A stretch of DNA of 64,000 bases from an uncultured Paracoccaceae bacterium (lineage in GTDB: Bacteria > Pseudomonadota > Alphaproteobacteria > Rhodobacterales > Rhodobacteraceae). Location of the stretch: positions 186,001 through 250,000 of the forward strand of contig CANMFL010000001.1 in NCBI GenBank assembly GCA_947497185.1, given 5' to 3'. Of this stretch, positions 7,145 through 15,998 are shown piece after piece; the first letter of the stretch is position 1; each line of letters opens with the position of its first letter. The notes beneath the pieces were generated by a model that was not told the origin of the DNA, searched no databases, and was given only the letters and a program-made list of their open reading frames with translations. Both the position numbers and the translations under genes were made by a program.

Positions 7145-9289
7145 ATGGCCGAAAGATCATTTGCGAAAGAAGTTCAGAAACTCAAACAGGGTCACGGTGA
7201 TACCTTTTCCGGCGAAGGCATCCTTGCGATCACCAAGGCGCTGTTAGAAAACGGCGTCGGGTATGTTGGCGGCTACCAAGGCTCACCAATCTCACACCTC
7301 ATGGACGTGCTGGCCGACGCCGAAGAAATCCTGGGAGAGCTTGGCGTTCACTTTGAAGCATCCGCAAGCGAAGCAACCGCGACCGCGATGCTTGCCGCAT
7401 CCGTACATTACCCCATTCGCGGGGCTGTCACGTATAAATCCGTGGTCGGCACCAACGTCGCCTCTGACGCTTTGTCCAACCTTGCGTCTGGTGGTGTCAC
7501 TGGCGGTGCTTTGATTATCGTCGGTGAAGACTACGGCGAAGGCTCGTCGATCATGCAGGAACGCACCTACGCCTTTGCGATGAAATCGCAGGTCTGGATG
7601 CTGGACCCGCGCCCGAACTTGCCCGCAATCGTCAAAGCAGTTGGTGATGGGTTCGAGCTGTCAGAGATATCGAACACGCCAGTGATGCTGCAAGTCGGTA
7701 TCCGGTCTTGCCACGTCCACGGTAACTTTCAGGCTGCTGACAACAAACGCCCACCAATGACCGTGTCGGACGCGTTGGAAAAGCCAGCCCGAGAGCTTGA
7801 CCGTATTGTGTTGCCGCCAGCCACATACCTGCACGAAGAAGAAAAGCTGACGAAACGCCTGCCTGCTGCCAAGAAATTCATCATTGATAAAGAGATCAAC
7901 GAACGCTTTGGCAAGCCTGACGCCAAAGTTGGCCTGATCCTGCAGGGCGGCACTTATAACACCGTCATTCGTGCGTTGAACCGACTGGGACTTGCTGATC
8001 TTTACGGCGACACCGACATGGATATGCTGGTGCTGAACTGCATTTACCCGCTCGTCGACAGTCAGATCACGGACTTCTGCGAAGGCAAAGACGCGATCCT
8101 TGTCATTGAAGAAGGCCACCCGAACTACATCGAACAGCAGATTGCCCATATGCTGTATAAAGGCGGAAAATCCGTCACGCTTGAAGGCAAAGGCAAATTG
8201 CCGATGGGCGGCGAATATACCGGACAAGTGATGGTCGACGGGATCGGCGCATTCCTGACTGACCATGCCCCGTCCCTGCTACCCGTCGCAAAAGTCGTCA
8301 CCAACGAAGAACCAGTGGCGATCCCTGATCTGTCCAAAACATTGCCTGCACGGCCACCTGGTTTCTGCACAGGCTGTCCTGAACGTCCGATCTTTGCGGC
8401 CACAAAACTGGTCGAAGAAGAATTGGGCGAACACCACATCTCGTCCGACATCGGCTGCCACTTGTTTTCGATTATGCCACCATTTGATCTTGGGGCGACG
8501 ACGATGGGCTACGGTCTTGGGCCAGCGTCTGCTGCGGCATTCCATAACGAGAACCCCAACGGACGCCGATCAATCTCATTCGTGGGCGATGGTGGCTTTT
8601 GGCACAACGGTTTGACAAGTTCTGTCGGCAACGCTGTGTTCAACAAATCCGACAACGTCATTGTTATCGTTGATAACTTTTACTCGGCAGCGACGGGTGG
8701 CCAAGACATTCTGTCGTCCCGCGCCACCAACAAAACCAAACAAACCCAAAGCTCGATCGTGGATGCCTGTAAAGGTATGGGCGTCAAATGGATCCGCCAG
8801 ATTGATCACACCTACGACGTGACCAAAGTGCGCGATACGCTGAAAGAAGCCCTAACCACCGAAGAACGCGGCCCCAAGGTCATCGTGGCCTCGTCCGAGT
8901 GCATGTTGAACAAACAACGCCGCGTGAAACCGCAATTGGCCAAAGCCGCCAAAGACGGCAAACGGGTTGTGCGCCCACGGTTCGGCGTTGACGAAGACAT
9001 CTGCACGGGCGACCACGCCTGTATGCGCCTGTCCGGTTGCCCATCATTGTCGGTGAAAGACACGGGCGACCCGTTGCGCGATGATCCGGTCGCGGCAATC
9101 GACCAGACATGTGTTGGCTGCGGAAACTGCGGCGAAGTGGCCGATGCGGCCGTTCTTTGCCCGTCATTCTTCCAAGCCGAAATCGTGTCGAACCCAAGCA
9201 CGGGTGAGCGTCGTCGCGCCAAGCGCAATCAAAAAATCATATCTTGGCTGCAAGGCCGACGAGACGCCAAGCGCGTCGCCTTTGCATAA
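7145..9289 (+). CDS. iorA: Indolepyruvate ferredoxin oxidoreductase-type alpha subunit
   Basis: 714 residues. The N-terminal pyruvate:ferredoxin-oxidoreductase domain starts with GEGILAITKALLENGVGYVGGY and carries EASASEATA. A CTGCPERP motif lies near 408, the thiamine diphosphate motif begins GDGGFWHNG near 480 and ends VDNFYSAATGG, and two cysteine clusters near the C-terminus (about 620-635 and 656-672) form iron-sulfur sites. The enzyme oxidatively decarboxylates an aryl- or branched 2-oxoacid to acyl-CoA and passes electrons to ferredoxin. An AAGGAG site lies 9 bases before the ATG. The beta subunit gene follows after 11 bases. Indolepyruvate is the family name; phenylpyruvate or another arylpyruvate is equally possible. 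No ferredoxin gene lies nearby. Confidence 0.88.
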   Translation: MAERSFAKEVQKLKQGHGDTFSGEGILAITKALLENGVGYVGGYQGSPISHLMDVLADAEEILGELGVHFEASASEATATAMLAASVHYPIRGAVTYKSVVGTNVASDALSNLASGGVTGGALIIVGEDYGEGSSIMQERTYAFAMKSQVWMLDPRPNLPAIVKAVGDGFELSEISNTPVMLQVGIRSCHVHGNFQAADNKRPPMTVSDALEKPARELDRIVLPPATYLHEEEKLTKRLPAAKKFIIDKEINERFGKPDAKVGLILQGGTYNTVIRALNRLGLADLYGDTDMDMLVLNCIYPLVDSQITDFCEGKDAILVIEEGHPNYIEQQIAHMLYKGGKSVTLEGKGKLPMGGEYTGQVMVDGIGAFLTDHAPSLLPVAKVVTNEEPVAIPDLSKTLPARPPGFCTGCPERPIFAATKLVEEELGEHHISSDIGCHLFSIMPPFDLGATTMGYGLGPASAAAFHNENPNGRRSISFVGDGGFWHNGLTSSVGNAVFNKSDNVIVIVDNFYSAATGGQDILSSRATNKTKQTQSSIVDACKGMGVKWIRQIDHTYDVTKVRDTLKEALTTEERGPKVIVASSECMLNKQRRVKPQLAKAAKDGKRVVRPRFGVDEDICTGDHACMRLSGCPSLSVKDTGDPLRDDPVAAIDQTCVGCGNCGEVADAAVLCPSFFQAEIVSNPSTGERRRAKRNQKIISWLQGRRDAKRVAFA

Positions 9290-9300
9290 GGAATAGCCAC

Positions 9301-10851
9301 ATGAACGTTCAGAACAAACCTATTATCGCACGTCGATCAGCTGGACCAGACGGCGAAAAAATCATCACGCTCGCAGCTCTGGCTGTGGGCGGCCAAGGCG
9401 GCGGTGTGCTGACCAATTGGATCGTGGCCGTGGCCGAAGCCAACGGCTTCCGTGCGCAATCGACGTCTGTTGCGGGCGTGGCCCAGCGGACTGGTGCGAC
9501 GATCTACTACGTCGAAATGTGCCGCGACACGGGCCGCGCACCGATCTTCTCATTGTCGCCCTCTATCGGTGACGTCGATATTCTGATGGCATCGGAATTG
9601 ATGGAAGGCGGACGCGCGATCATGCGTGGTTTCGTGACACCGGGCCGGACGACCTTGATCGCATCGACGCACCGCATCGCGGCTATTTCAGAAAAAACCA
9701 CACCCGGTGACGGCCGCATCGACGGGGCCGAAGTGATCGACGCAATGGGAATCGCCGCTGATAAAGTGGTGGCGTTTGACATGGAAACCGTCGCCAAAGA
9801 GGCGGGTTCGGTGATTTCTTCATCTTTGCTTGGGGCACTTGCGGGATCAGGTTCCCTGCCCTTTTCGCGCGAAAGTTTCGAAGACATTATCCGCAAGTCA
9901 GGTCGCGGCGTAGAAGCCAGTTTGCGGGCCTTTGGTGATGCTTACGAGATCGCAAAAGGCACCAAAGCAGCGCCGCTTCCCAAGGAAACGACCAAGGTGG
10001 AATTGCCGACGCTGCACATTCCTGAAAAGCTGAAATCCAAATGGTCCGTACTTGAAGGCCGTGTTCAGGCGCTGCCCGAGGCCGTGCAAGAGATGACAGC
10101 ATTGGGTGTCCGCAAAGTCGTGGATTACCAAGACGTTGACTACGGGGCCGACTACCTGACGATGGTCGAACAGGTCGCGACACTGGACGCCGCCCCGTAT
10201 GATCTGAGCATCGCCGCTGCCAAATATTGCTCGCGTGCGTTGTGCTATGACGACATTCTGCGCGTGGCAGATATCAAGACACGGGCGTCACGGCTCGAGC
10301 GGGTCAAAGACGAAGTCGTCGTCAAAGACGATCAGATTTTGATGGTCACTGAATACTTCCATCCACGCTTTGAAGAATTTGCGACCACCTTGCCGCGTCC
10401 GCTGGGCAAATGGCTACAAAACCGCAAAAGCCTTGAGACGCTTTATTCCAAATATTTCGACAAGGGCCGCCGCGTGCGGACGGATAGTCTTGGCGGGTTC
10501 TTGACGCTTTGGGCTGTGTCGTCGCTGCGCCCTTATCGTCGCGGGCTTTTGCGGCACGCGAGCGAAATGGCGCATGTCGATGCGTGGTTTAAAACCGTTC
10601 TCGACGTCGCGCAAAACGATCCCGAATTGGCTGCGGAAGTTCTGACAAATTACCGCCTGATCAAAGGATATTCCGACACGCACGTGCGTGGCATGTCGAA
10701 ATTCGCACGGGTCATGGGCGCGTTGGACTTGCTGCAAGGCCGCAAAGATGCCGCCGATTGGATGCGCCGTTTGCGGGTTGCCGCACTTGATGACGTGAAG
10801 GGCGACGCTCTTGATGGCGCGCTAGCCACCGTCAAAAGCTTTGCAGGGTAA
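9301..10851 (+). CDS. iorB: Indolepyruvate ferredoxin oxidoreductase-type beta subunit with long C-terminal extension
   Basis: 516 residues from ATG 9301; an in-frame ATG 57 bases upstream would overlap the alpha gene. The N-terminal 2-oxoacid oxidoreductase gamma domain (about 20-210) starts with GGQGGGVLTNW and SVAGVAQRTGA. The C-terminal 280 residues resemble the extra domain (DUF6537 type) of the single-chain proteobacterial enzyme, so this is the fused form split into two genes. Classic archaeal IorB is only about 200 residues. It completes the enzyme with the alpha subunit; the next gene starts 4 bases after its stop. Confidence 0.85.
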   Translation: MNVQNKPIIARRSAGPDGEKIITLAALAVGGQGGGVLTNWIVAVAEANGFRAQSTSVAGVAQRTGATIYYVEMCRDTGRAPIFSLSPSIGDVDILMASELMEGGRAIMRGFVTPGRTTLIASTHRIAAISEKTTPGDGRIDGAEVIDAMGIAADKVVAFDMETVAKEAGSVISSSLLGALAGSGSLPFSRESFEDIIRKSGRGVEASLRAFGDAYEIAKGTKAAPLPKETTKVELPTLHIPEKLKSKWSVLEGRVQALPEAVQEMTALGVRKVVDYQDVDYGADYLTMVEQVATLDAAPYDLSIAAAKYCSRALCYDDILRVADIKTRASRLERVKDEVVVKDDQILMVTEYFHPRFEEFATTLPRPLGKWLQNRKSLETLYSKYFDKGRRVRTDSLGGFLTLWAVSSLRPYRRGLLRHASEMAHVDAWFKTVLDVAQNDPELAAEVLTNYRLIKGYSDTHVRGMSKFARVMGALDLLQGRKDAADWMRRLRVAALDDVKGDALDGALATVKSFAG

Positions 10852-10855
10852 CGCC

Positions 10856-12400
10856 ATGACCACACCCATCATTATCATCGGATCAGGCATTAACGGACTT
10901 GTCGCGGCAGCTGATCTTGCGGCACGTGGCAAATCAGTGCGCGTGTTGGAGCAAGGCCCGACACCCGGCGGTGCCGTGCGCACCGAAGACTTGACCTTGG
11001 ACGGTTTCCACCACGACGTCGCGGCGATGAACCTGTCGATGTTTGCCGGATCAGGGTTCATGACACGCCATGGCGCAGAGATGGCCAAACACGGGTTAGA
11101 GTTTGTACCCATTGACCGCCCCTTCGCCCAAGCGCTGGAGCCGGGCGATCATGTCGGTGTGACGATGGACGTCGATGAAACGCTCAGCAGTTTTCACAGC
11201 GACGCGGACAAAGCGACTTGGCGTGCTTTGATGGCGGCGTTTCCCGAACGCGCTGGCGTCGTTGGCGGATTGCTATCCACACCAATGCGCCGCCTGCCAC
11301 TGGCCAAGTTTTTGTGGAAAACATGGCGGGCGCAGGGGGCTGCTAAATGCCTTGAGATTGGGCAATTCCTATTAAGTTCACCGCGCGATTGGCTTGATGA
11401 AACCTTTGAAGACCCGCGTCTGCGCACGGCCCTCTCAACATGGGGAATGCACCTCGATTTTGCACCAGACATCGCGGGCGGCGCGATCTTCCCCTACCTC
11501 GAAGCAATGGCCGGTCAGGCGATGGGCATGGTCATCGGCAAAGGCGGCGCTGATACTGTGACCCGCGCTCTTGTCGCGATGATCGAAGCACACGGCGGAT
11601 CGGTCGAATGCGACGCCGATGTCACGCGCATCATTCACAAAGACGGCAAAGTCACAGGTGTCGAAGTCAATGAGAAAATCATCGACGCATCCTTGGTTTT
11701 GGCAGGTCTTGCACCGAAACACCTGACCCGTTTGACAGGTCCCACAGCGCAGCCGCGTTTTGACAAGGGCATGGAAAACTTCAAACACGCACCGGGCACG
11801 ATGATGATCCATCTTGCTCTCGACAAACAGGTGCCGTGGATCACAACCGCGCTCGAAAAATTCGCCTATGTGCATATCAGCTCGACCATCGACACGGCCG
11901 CAAAAACGTATGCGCAAGCGGTCGCGGGGCTTTTGCCCGAAACGCCGTTGTTGGTTGTTGGCCAGCCAACCGTGTTTGACCCCTCTCGTGCGCCAGACGG
12001 TCAACACACACTTTGGGTACAGGTCCGCGTGGTTCCCGCCGACATCAATGGCGATGCAAAAAGTGAAATCACAGCCCTTGATTGGAATGACGCCAAAGAC
12101 GCCATGGCGGATCGCGCCCTCGATATCATCGAGCAGCAAGCGCCCGGGTTCAAAGACACCATCCTCGCCAAACACGTCGTGTCGCCGCTGGACCTAGAGG
12201 CGGGAAACCCGAATCTTGTAGGTGGCGACCAGATTTGTGGGTCGCATCATCTGACCCAGAATTTCCTGTTCCGGCCATTGCGCGGGTTCGCGGATGGGCA
12301 CACGCCGATCAAAGGGCTGCATATGATTGGTGCCGCTTGTTGGCCAGGTGCTGGAACGGGTGCAGCATCTGGTTTCTTTGCTGCGCAAAACATCAAATAA
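10856..12400 (+). CDS. PYROXD2-like FAD-dependent oxidoreductase (copy 2)
   Basis: 514 residues from ATG 10856; the upstream TTG lies inside the beta-subunit gene. Rossmann motif GSGINGL near residue 9, then EQGPTPGGAVRTE, a central VGQPTVFDPSRAPDG motif shared with copy 1 (VGQPSAADPSRAPEG), and a C-terminal FAD segment GAACWPGAGTGAASG. It is paralogous to the gene at 4841 but clearly diverged, so the two probably act on different intermediates or form a heteromer (inference). It closes the enzyme part of the operon; a 127-base AT-rich gap with a palindrome follows. Confidence 0.82.
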   Translation: MTTPIIIIGSGINGLVAAADLAARGKSVRVLEQGPTPGGAVRTEDLTLDGFHHDVAAMNLSMFAGSGFMTRHGAEMAKHGLEFVPIDRPFAQALEPGDHVGVTMDVDETLSSFHSDADKATWRALMAAFPERAGVVGGLLSTPMRRLPLAKFLWKTWRAQGAAKCLEIGQFLLSSPRDWLDETFEDPRLRTALSTWGMHLDFAPDIAGGAIFPYLEAMAGQAMGMVIGKGGADTVTRALVAMIEAHGGSVECDADVTRIIHKDGKVTGVEVNEKIIDASLVLAGLAPKHLTRLTGPTAQPRFDKGMENFKHAPGTMMIHLALDKQVPWITTALEKFAYVHISSTIDTAAKTYAQAVAGLLPETPLLVVGQPTVFDPSRAPDGQHTLWVQVRVVPADINGDAKSEITALDWNDAKDAMADRALDIIEQQAPGFKDTILAKHVVSPLDLEAGNPNLVGGDQICGSHHLTQNFLFRPLRGFADGHTPIKGLHMIGAACWPGAGTGAASGFFAAQNIK

Positions 12401-12455
12401 CAAAAACAACTAACTAAATGCGACCTCATAGCTATTTTTGCTTTAGTTATGAAAT

Positions 12456-12474
12456 TTTATACTTAAACTATAAA
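12456..12474. promoter_or_regulatory. 19-bp AT-rich palindrome before the ABC operon
   Basis: TTTATACTTAAACTATAAA has perfect TTTATA/TATAAA arms and is nearly symmetric throughout, the size and composition expected of a MarR operator. It lies 53 bases before the ATG of the binding-protein gene. Part of it, TATACTT.AAAC, recurs at 3782-3793 before the cupin gene, which would link the two transcripts under one regulator (inference). Confidence 0.5.
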
Positions 12475-12527
12475 TCACAAACAGAGCTCACAATCGGGCC
12501 ATTAGATCACCAACGGGAGTATCACGT

Positions 12528-14066
12528 ATGACCAAGACCACTGACTTCACACGACGCAGGTTCCTCGGAACCTCTGCCGCCGTCACCGCATTTTTTGCAA
12601 GCGGCGTGCCGCTATCGGCACAAAGTGCGGGCGACCTGACCATTGCCTACAACGTCCCCGTGCAAAGCTGGGACCCAACAACTGGACCAGCGGCCGTGAA
12701 CCCTGCCCTGCAATCCGTTTACCTCGCCGTTTTTGACCGCTACGTCGGCCAAGCACCTGACCTGTCGTTCACGCCTAGCCTGCTGACCGAATGGGGCTTT
12801 AACGACGACAAAACCAAGATTTCGCTGACCGTCCGCGAAGGCGTCAAATGGCACAACGGCGACGACTTTACACCAGAAGACGTGGTTTGGTCGCTCGAGC
12901 GTGCCGGCAACCCTGACACCGGCAATCCGATGCAGTTTGTCTGGTCCAAAATCGGCAACTTTACGATTGATGGCAACGTCATCACAGGCGACGTTCTGGA
13001 ATTTGAACCCGCTTTGTTCAAATGGATGGCGTTCCTAACGGGCCACATTTTGCCTAAGAAATACTACGAAGAAGTCGGTTCCGAAGGGTTCGAAAAAGCC
13101 CCAATCGGCACAGGCCCATACATGGTCGATGCGTTCGAGCAAGGTGCATATGTCCGCCTGAAAGCCTTCCCTGATTATTGGGGTGACGCGCCAGCGTTTG
13201 AAACCGTCACAATCAAATTCATATCAGATTCCGCATCACGGGTCGCCGAAATCGAGTCCGGCAATTCTGACGTCACATCAAACATTCCTTACGAAGAATA
13301 CGACCGCCTGATCGCTAAAGACGGCCTGTCAGGTCAAGCTGTGCCTGTCACAGACATCGGCATGATTTTCCTTAACGATATCGACGTCATGTTGGACAAA
13401 AACGTCCGCCTTGCCGCCCATCACGCCATTGACAAAAAGCTGATCATTGATCGGTTGTTGCGCGGATACGGCGTGCCATTGGCGACGCTCGAAGCACCGG
13501 GATACGCGGCCTACGACGACAGCATCACGTTCGAATACGATCCTGAAAAAGCGGTCGAACTGTTGGCAGCGTCCGGTTTCTCTGTCGAGAACCCAGTGAC
13601 GTTCAAAATTCAGACGACACGCGGCTTCAAGCCAAAAGACTATGAAATGATCCAAGCGATTGTTGGTCTGTGGCGCAAAGTCGGGATCGAAGCCGAAATC
13701 GAAGTCTACGAGATCGCAAAGCACTACGAATTGCGCGCGGCAGATACGCTAGCACCAGCAGGATTTTACAACTGGGGCAACTCGATTGGCGATCCCTCCA
13801 CATCAACCGGATTTGCCATGTTTGGCCCCTCGCCGCACTCAGTTTGGGACAGTGCTGATTTGATGGACAAAATTGGACCACTCTTTGTGGAAGCGGATGA
13901 GAACGCACGCATCCAAGGCTACAAAGACGTGTCGCGCTACATTGCAGAAGAAGGCTACGTCATCCCGCTTTTGCAATACGTGATGCCGATTGTTTACAAT
14001 TCCTCACTTGATCTCACGCCATACACATCTGGCGACTTGCTGCCGCAGGCGATCTCGAAAGCCTGA
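12528..14066 (+). CDS. Peptide-type ABC transporter substrate-binding protein (family 5), Tat-exported
   Basis: 512 residues. A twin-arginine signal (TRRRFLG, residues 8-14) precedes a hydrophobic stretch and a probable cleavage after LSAQS. Family 5 (DppA/OppA) hallmarks include TPSLLTEWGFNDD, GVKWHNGDDFTPEDVVWSLER and GTGPYMVDAFE. Export through Tat means the protein folds before secretion. It supplies a DppBCDF-type importer encoded by the next four genes, with a GGGAG ribosome binding site. Family 5 proteins bind peptides but also opines, nickel chelates, sugars or aromatic conjugates; since it follows the ferredoxin oxidoreductase operon, the ligand may be the substrate of that pathway. 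Confidence 0.88.
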   Translation: MTKTTDFTRRRFLGTSAAVTAFFASGVPLSAQSAGDLTIAYNVPVQSWDPTTGPAAVNPALQSVYLAVFDRYVGQAPDLSFTPSLLTEWGFNDDKTKISLTVREGVKWHNGDDFTPEDVVWSLERAGNPDTGNPMQFVWSKIGNFTIDGNVITGDVLEFEPALFKWMAFLTGHILPKKYYEEVGSEGFEKAPIGTGPYMVDAFEQGAYVRLKAFPDYWGDAPAFETVTIKFISDSASRVAEIESGNSDVTSNIPYEEYDRLIAKDGLSGQAVPVTDIGMIFLNDIDVMLDKNVRLAAHHAIDKKLIIDRLLRGYGVPLATLEAPGYAAYDDSITFEYDPEKAVELLAASGFSVENPVTFKIQTTRGFKPKDYEMIQAIVGLWRKVGIEAEIEVYEIAKHYELRAADTLAPAGFYNWGNSIGDPSTSTGFAMFGPSPHSVWDSADLMDKIGPLFVEADENARIQGYKDVSRYIAEEGYVIPLLQYVMPIVYNSSLDLTPYTSGDLLPQAISKA

Positions 14067-14131
14067 TCTGCACGCAGTTAACCTTCGGACCGCTTTCACG
14101 CGGTCCGAAGCCCTATTTGAATGAGAAATCA

Positions 14132-15139
14132 ATGCTCCTCAAAAACGTCTTAGTGCGTCTTATCACGACTGCGATCACGCTTTTCGGTGTGGCTGTTGTT
14201 GTGTTCGTCCTTGTGCGTGTGGCCCCCGGCAATCCAATCGCGATGATGCTGCCGCCCGGTGCCACCTCCGAAGATATCGCCAATCTGTCAGCGCTTTATG
14301 GCTTTGACAAAAGTATCTTTGAGCAATTCGTGATCTGGCTTGGCGGCGTGCTACGCGGCGACTTTGGCACGTCAATCACGCTGCGCCAACCCGTTGCTGA
14401 ATTGGTCCTTGGCCGCCTACCCGCCACGCTAGAGCTGTCCACGATGGCGCTGTTCATCGCCTTGGGACTTGGCGGGACCGTGGCCGTCATTGGCGCACGT
14501 AAACGCGATACGGCCACCGAAGTCGGCTTGGATTTAACCAGCGGCGCTGTGCTGTCGATACCCGATTTCCTGTGGGGTTTGATCTTCGTGCTGCTGTTCG
14601 GCGTACTCTGGCCAATCCTGTCCATCTCGGGCCGCATTGATCCACGCATTGAGTTTGATTTCACCACAAACTTTTACATTTTCGAAGGGCTGATCCGTGG
14701 ACGCTTTGACGTCGTGATGTCCACTCTTTCACATATGTTGATGCCCGCCATGTCACTGGCCCTGCCGCTGGCAGCAATGATTGCGCAACTGCTGAAACAG
14801 AACCTAAAAGAGGTGCTGAACCAAGACTACACGACGCTCGCCCGTGTGCGTGGTTTCTCGGAAACCAGCGTGATCTTACGCGAGGCCTTGCGCAATGCAG
14901 CCTTGCCCACATTGGCGCTGGTCGGCGTGCAATTCACGTTTCTGATCGGTGGCACCGTGATCGTCGAGCGCCTGTTTGCCTTCGAAGGTTTGGGCAATAT
15001 GGCCATCGACGCGGTGATCAATCGCGACTTGCCGCTGATCCAAGGGATCGTGCTGCTGTTCGCGGCGCTGTTCACCGTGATCAATCTGCTTGTTGATCTG
15101 TCCTACACACTTTTGAACCCGAGGTTGCGCCATGGTTGA
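14132..15139 (+). CDS. Peptide-type ABC transporter permease, DppB class
   Basis: 335 residues from ATG 14132; the TTG at 14117 would add five residues but has no better ribosome binding site. Six predicted membrane helices, the first at about residues 10-30. The conserved FDKSIFEQFVIWLGGVLRGDFGTS segment is followed by the EAA loop near ARVRGFSETSVILREALRNA, which contacts the ATPases. It overlaps the DppC-class gene by 8 bases. It forms half of the membrane channel with that protein. Confidence 0.88.
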   Translation: MLLKNVLVRLITTAITLFGVAVVVFVLVRVAPGNPIAMMLPPGATSEDIANLSALYGFDKSIFEQFVIWLGGVLRGDFGTSITLRQPVAELVLGRLPATLELSTMALFIALGLGGTVAVIGARKRDTATEVGLDLTSGAVLSIPDFLWGLIFVLLFGVLWPILSISGRIDPRIEFDFTTNFYIFEGLIRGRFDVVMSTLSHMLMPAMSLALPLAAMIAQLLKQNLKEVLNQDYTTLARVRGFSETSVILREALRNAALPTLALVGVQFTFLIGGTVIVERLFAFEGLGNMAIDAVINRDLPLIQGIVLLFAALFTVINLLVDLSYTLLNPRLRHG

Positions 15140-15998
15140 TGCGACAATGCCCCTTCGTCGCCGACGGTTTCGCGTGCGAAACCTGCGGTTCTGGATACCG
15201 TTGACGTGGATTATGATGCTAGTGCTTGCGGCACTTTGTGCGCCCCTAATCGCACCGCATGATCCACTGGCCCAAGATCTGTTTCTCGAACGCCTGCCCC
15301 CGTTTTTCATGGATGGCGCAGAGCCGGGCTATTGGCTAGGCACCGACAGCTTAGGTCGCGATGTGCTGTCGCGCATGATTTACGGCGCACGTATCGCCCT
15401 GTTCGTCAGCGTGATTGCGGCCGTGAGCACGGGGATCTTCGGCTCAACCCTCGGCTTGCTGGCTGGCTACTATGGTGGCTGGTGGGATCGCGTGATTTCA
15501 CGGCTTGTCGATATCTGGATGGCCTTTCCGCCCGTTCTGTTCGCCGTGCTTTTGGTTGCGGTGATGGGCACAGGATTGACCTCCGTGATTGCGGCGATTG
15601 CCCTGATTGACTGGACCCGTTTCGCCCGCGTGATCCGCGCCGAAACGATGGTTCAGGCGCATATGGACTATGTAGACAGCGCACGCATCGGTGGCGCGCG
15701 GCGGTTCACGACGCTTGTTAGCGAAATCCTTCCCAACGTCATGCCGTCGATCATCGCGCTATTGATGCTGGAAATGGGGATCGCTGTGATCGTTGAGGCA
15801 ATCCTGAGCTTTGTGAACCTGTCGATCTCGTCTGACGATCCGACATGGGGGTCGATGATCGCCGAAGGACGCGGCGCCATTCATTTCGCATGGTGGGTGC
15901 TTTTGTTCCCACTGATCACATTGTTCCTCACCGTCCTTAGCTTTTCGACTCTTGGCGAAGGCATTAAGAAGAAATTTGATCCGGTGCTCAGCTCATGA
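15132..15998 (+). CDS. Peptide-type ABC transporter permease, DppC class
   Basis: 288 residues. The N-terminal membrane helix is followed by APHDPLAQD and GTDSLGRDVLSRMIYGARI, the signature of DppC/OppC permeases, then the EAA loop DSARIGGARRFTTLVSEILPN and a C-terminal GEGIKKKFDP tail. It overlaps both neighbours (8 bases before, 4 after), indicating one polycistronic message and coupled translation. Confidence 0.9.
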   Translation: MVDATMPLRRRRFRVRNLRFWIPLTWIMMLVLAALCAPLIAPHDPLAQDLFLERLPPFFMDGAEPGYWLGTDSLGRDVLSRMIYGARIALFVSVIAAVSTGIFGSTLGLLAGYYGGWWDRVISRLVDIWMAFPPVLFAVLLVAVMGTGLTSVIAAIALIDWTRFARVIRAETMVQAHMDYVDSARIGGARRFTTLVSEILPNVMPSIIALLMLEMGIAVIVEAILSFVNLSISSDDPTWGSMIAEGRGAIHFAWWVLLFPLITLFLTVLSFSTLGEGIKKKFDPVLSS

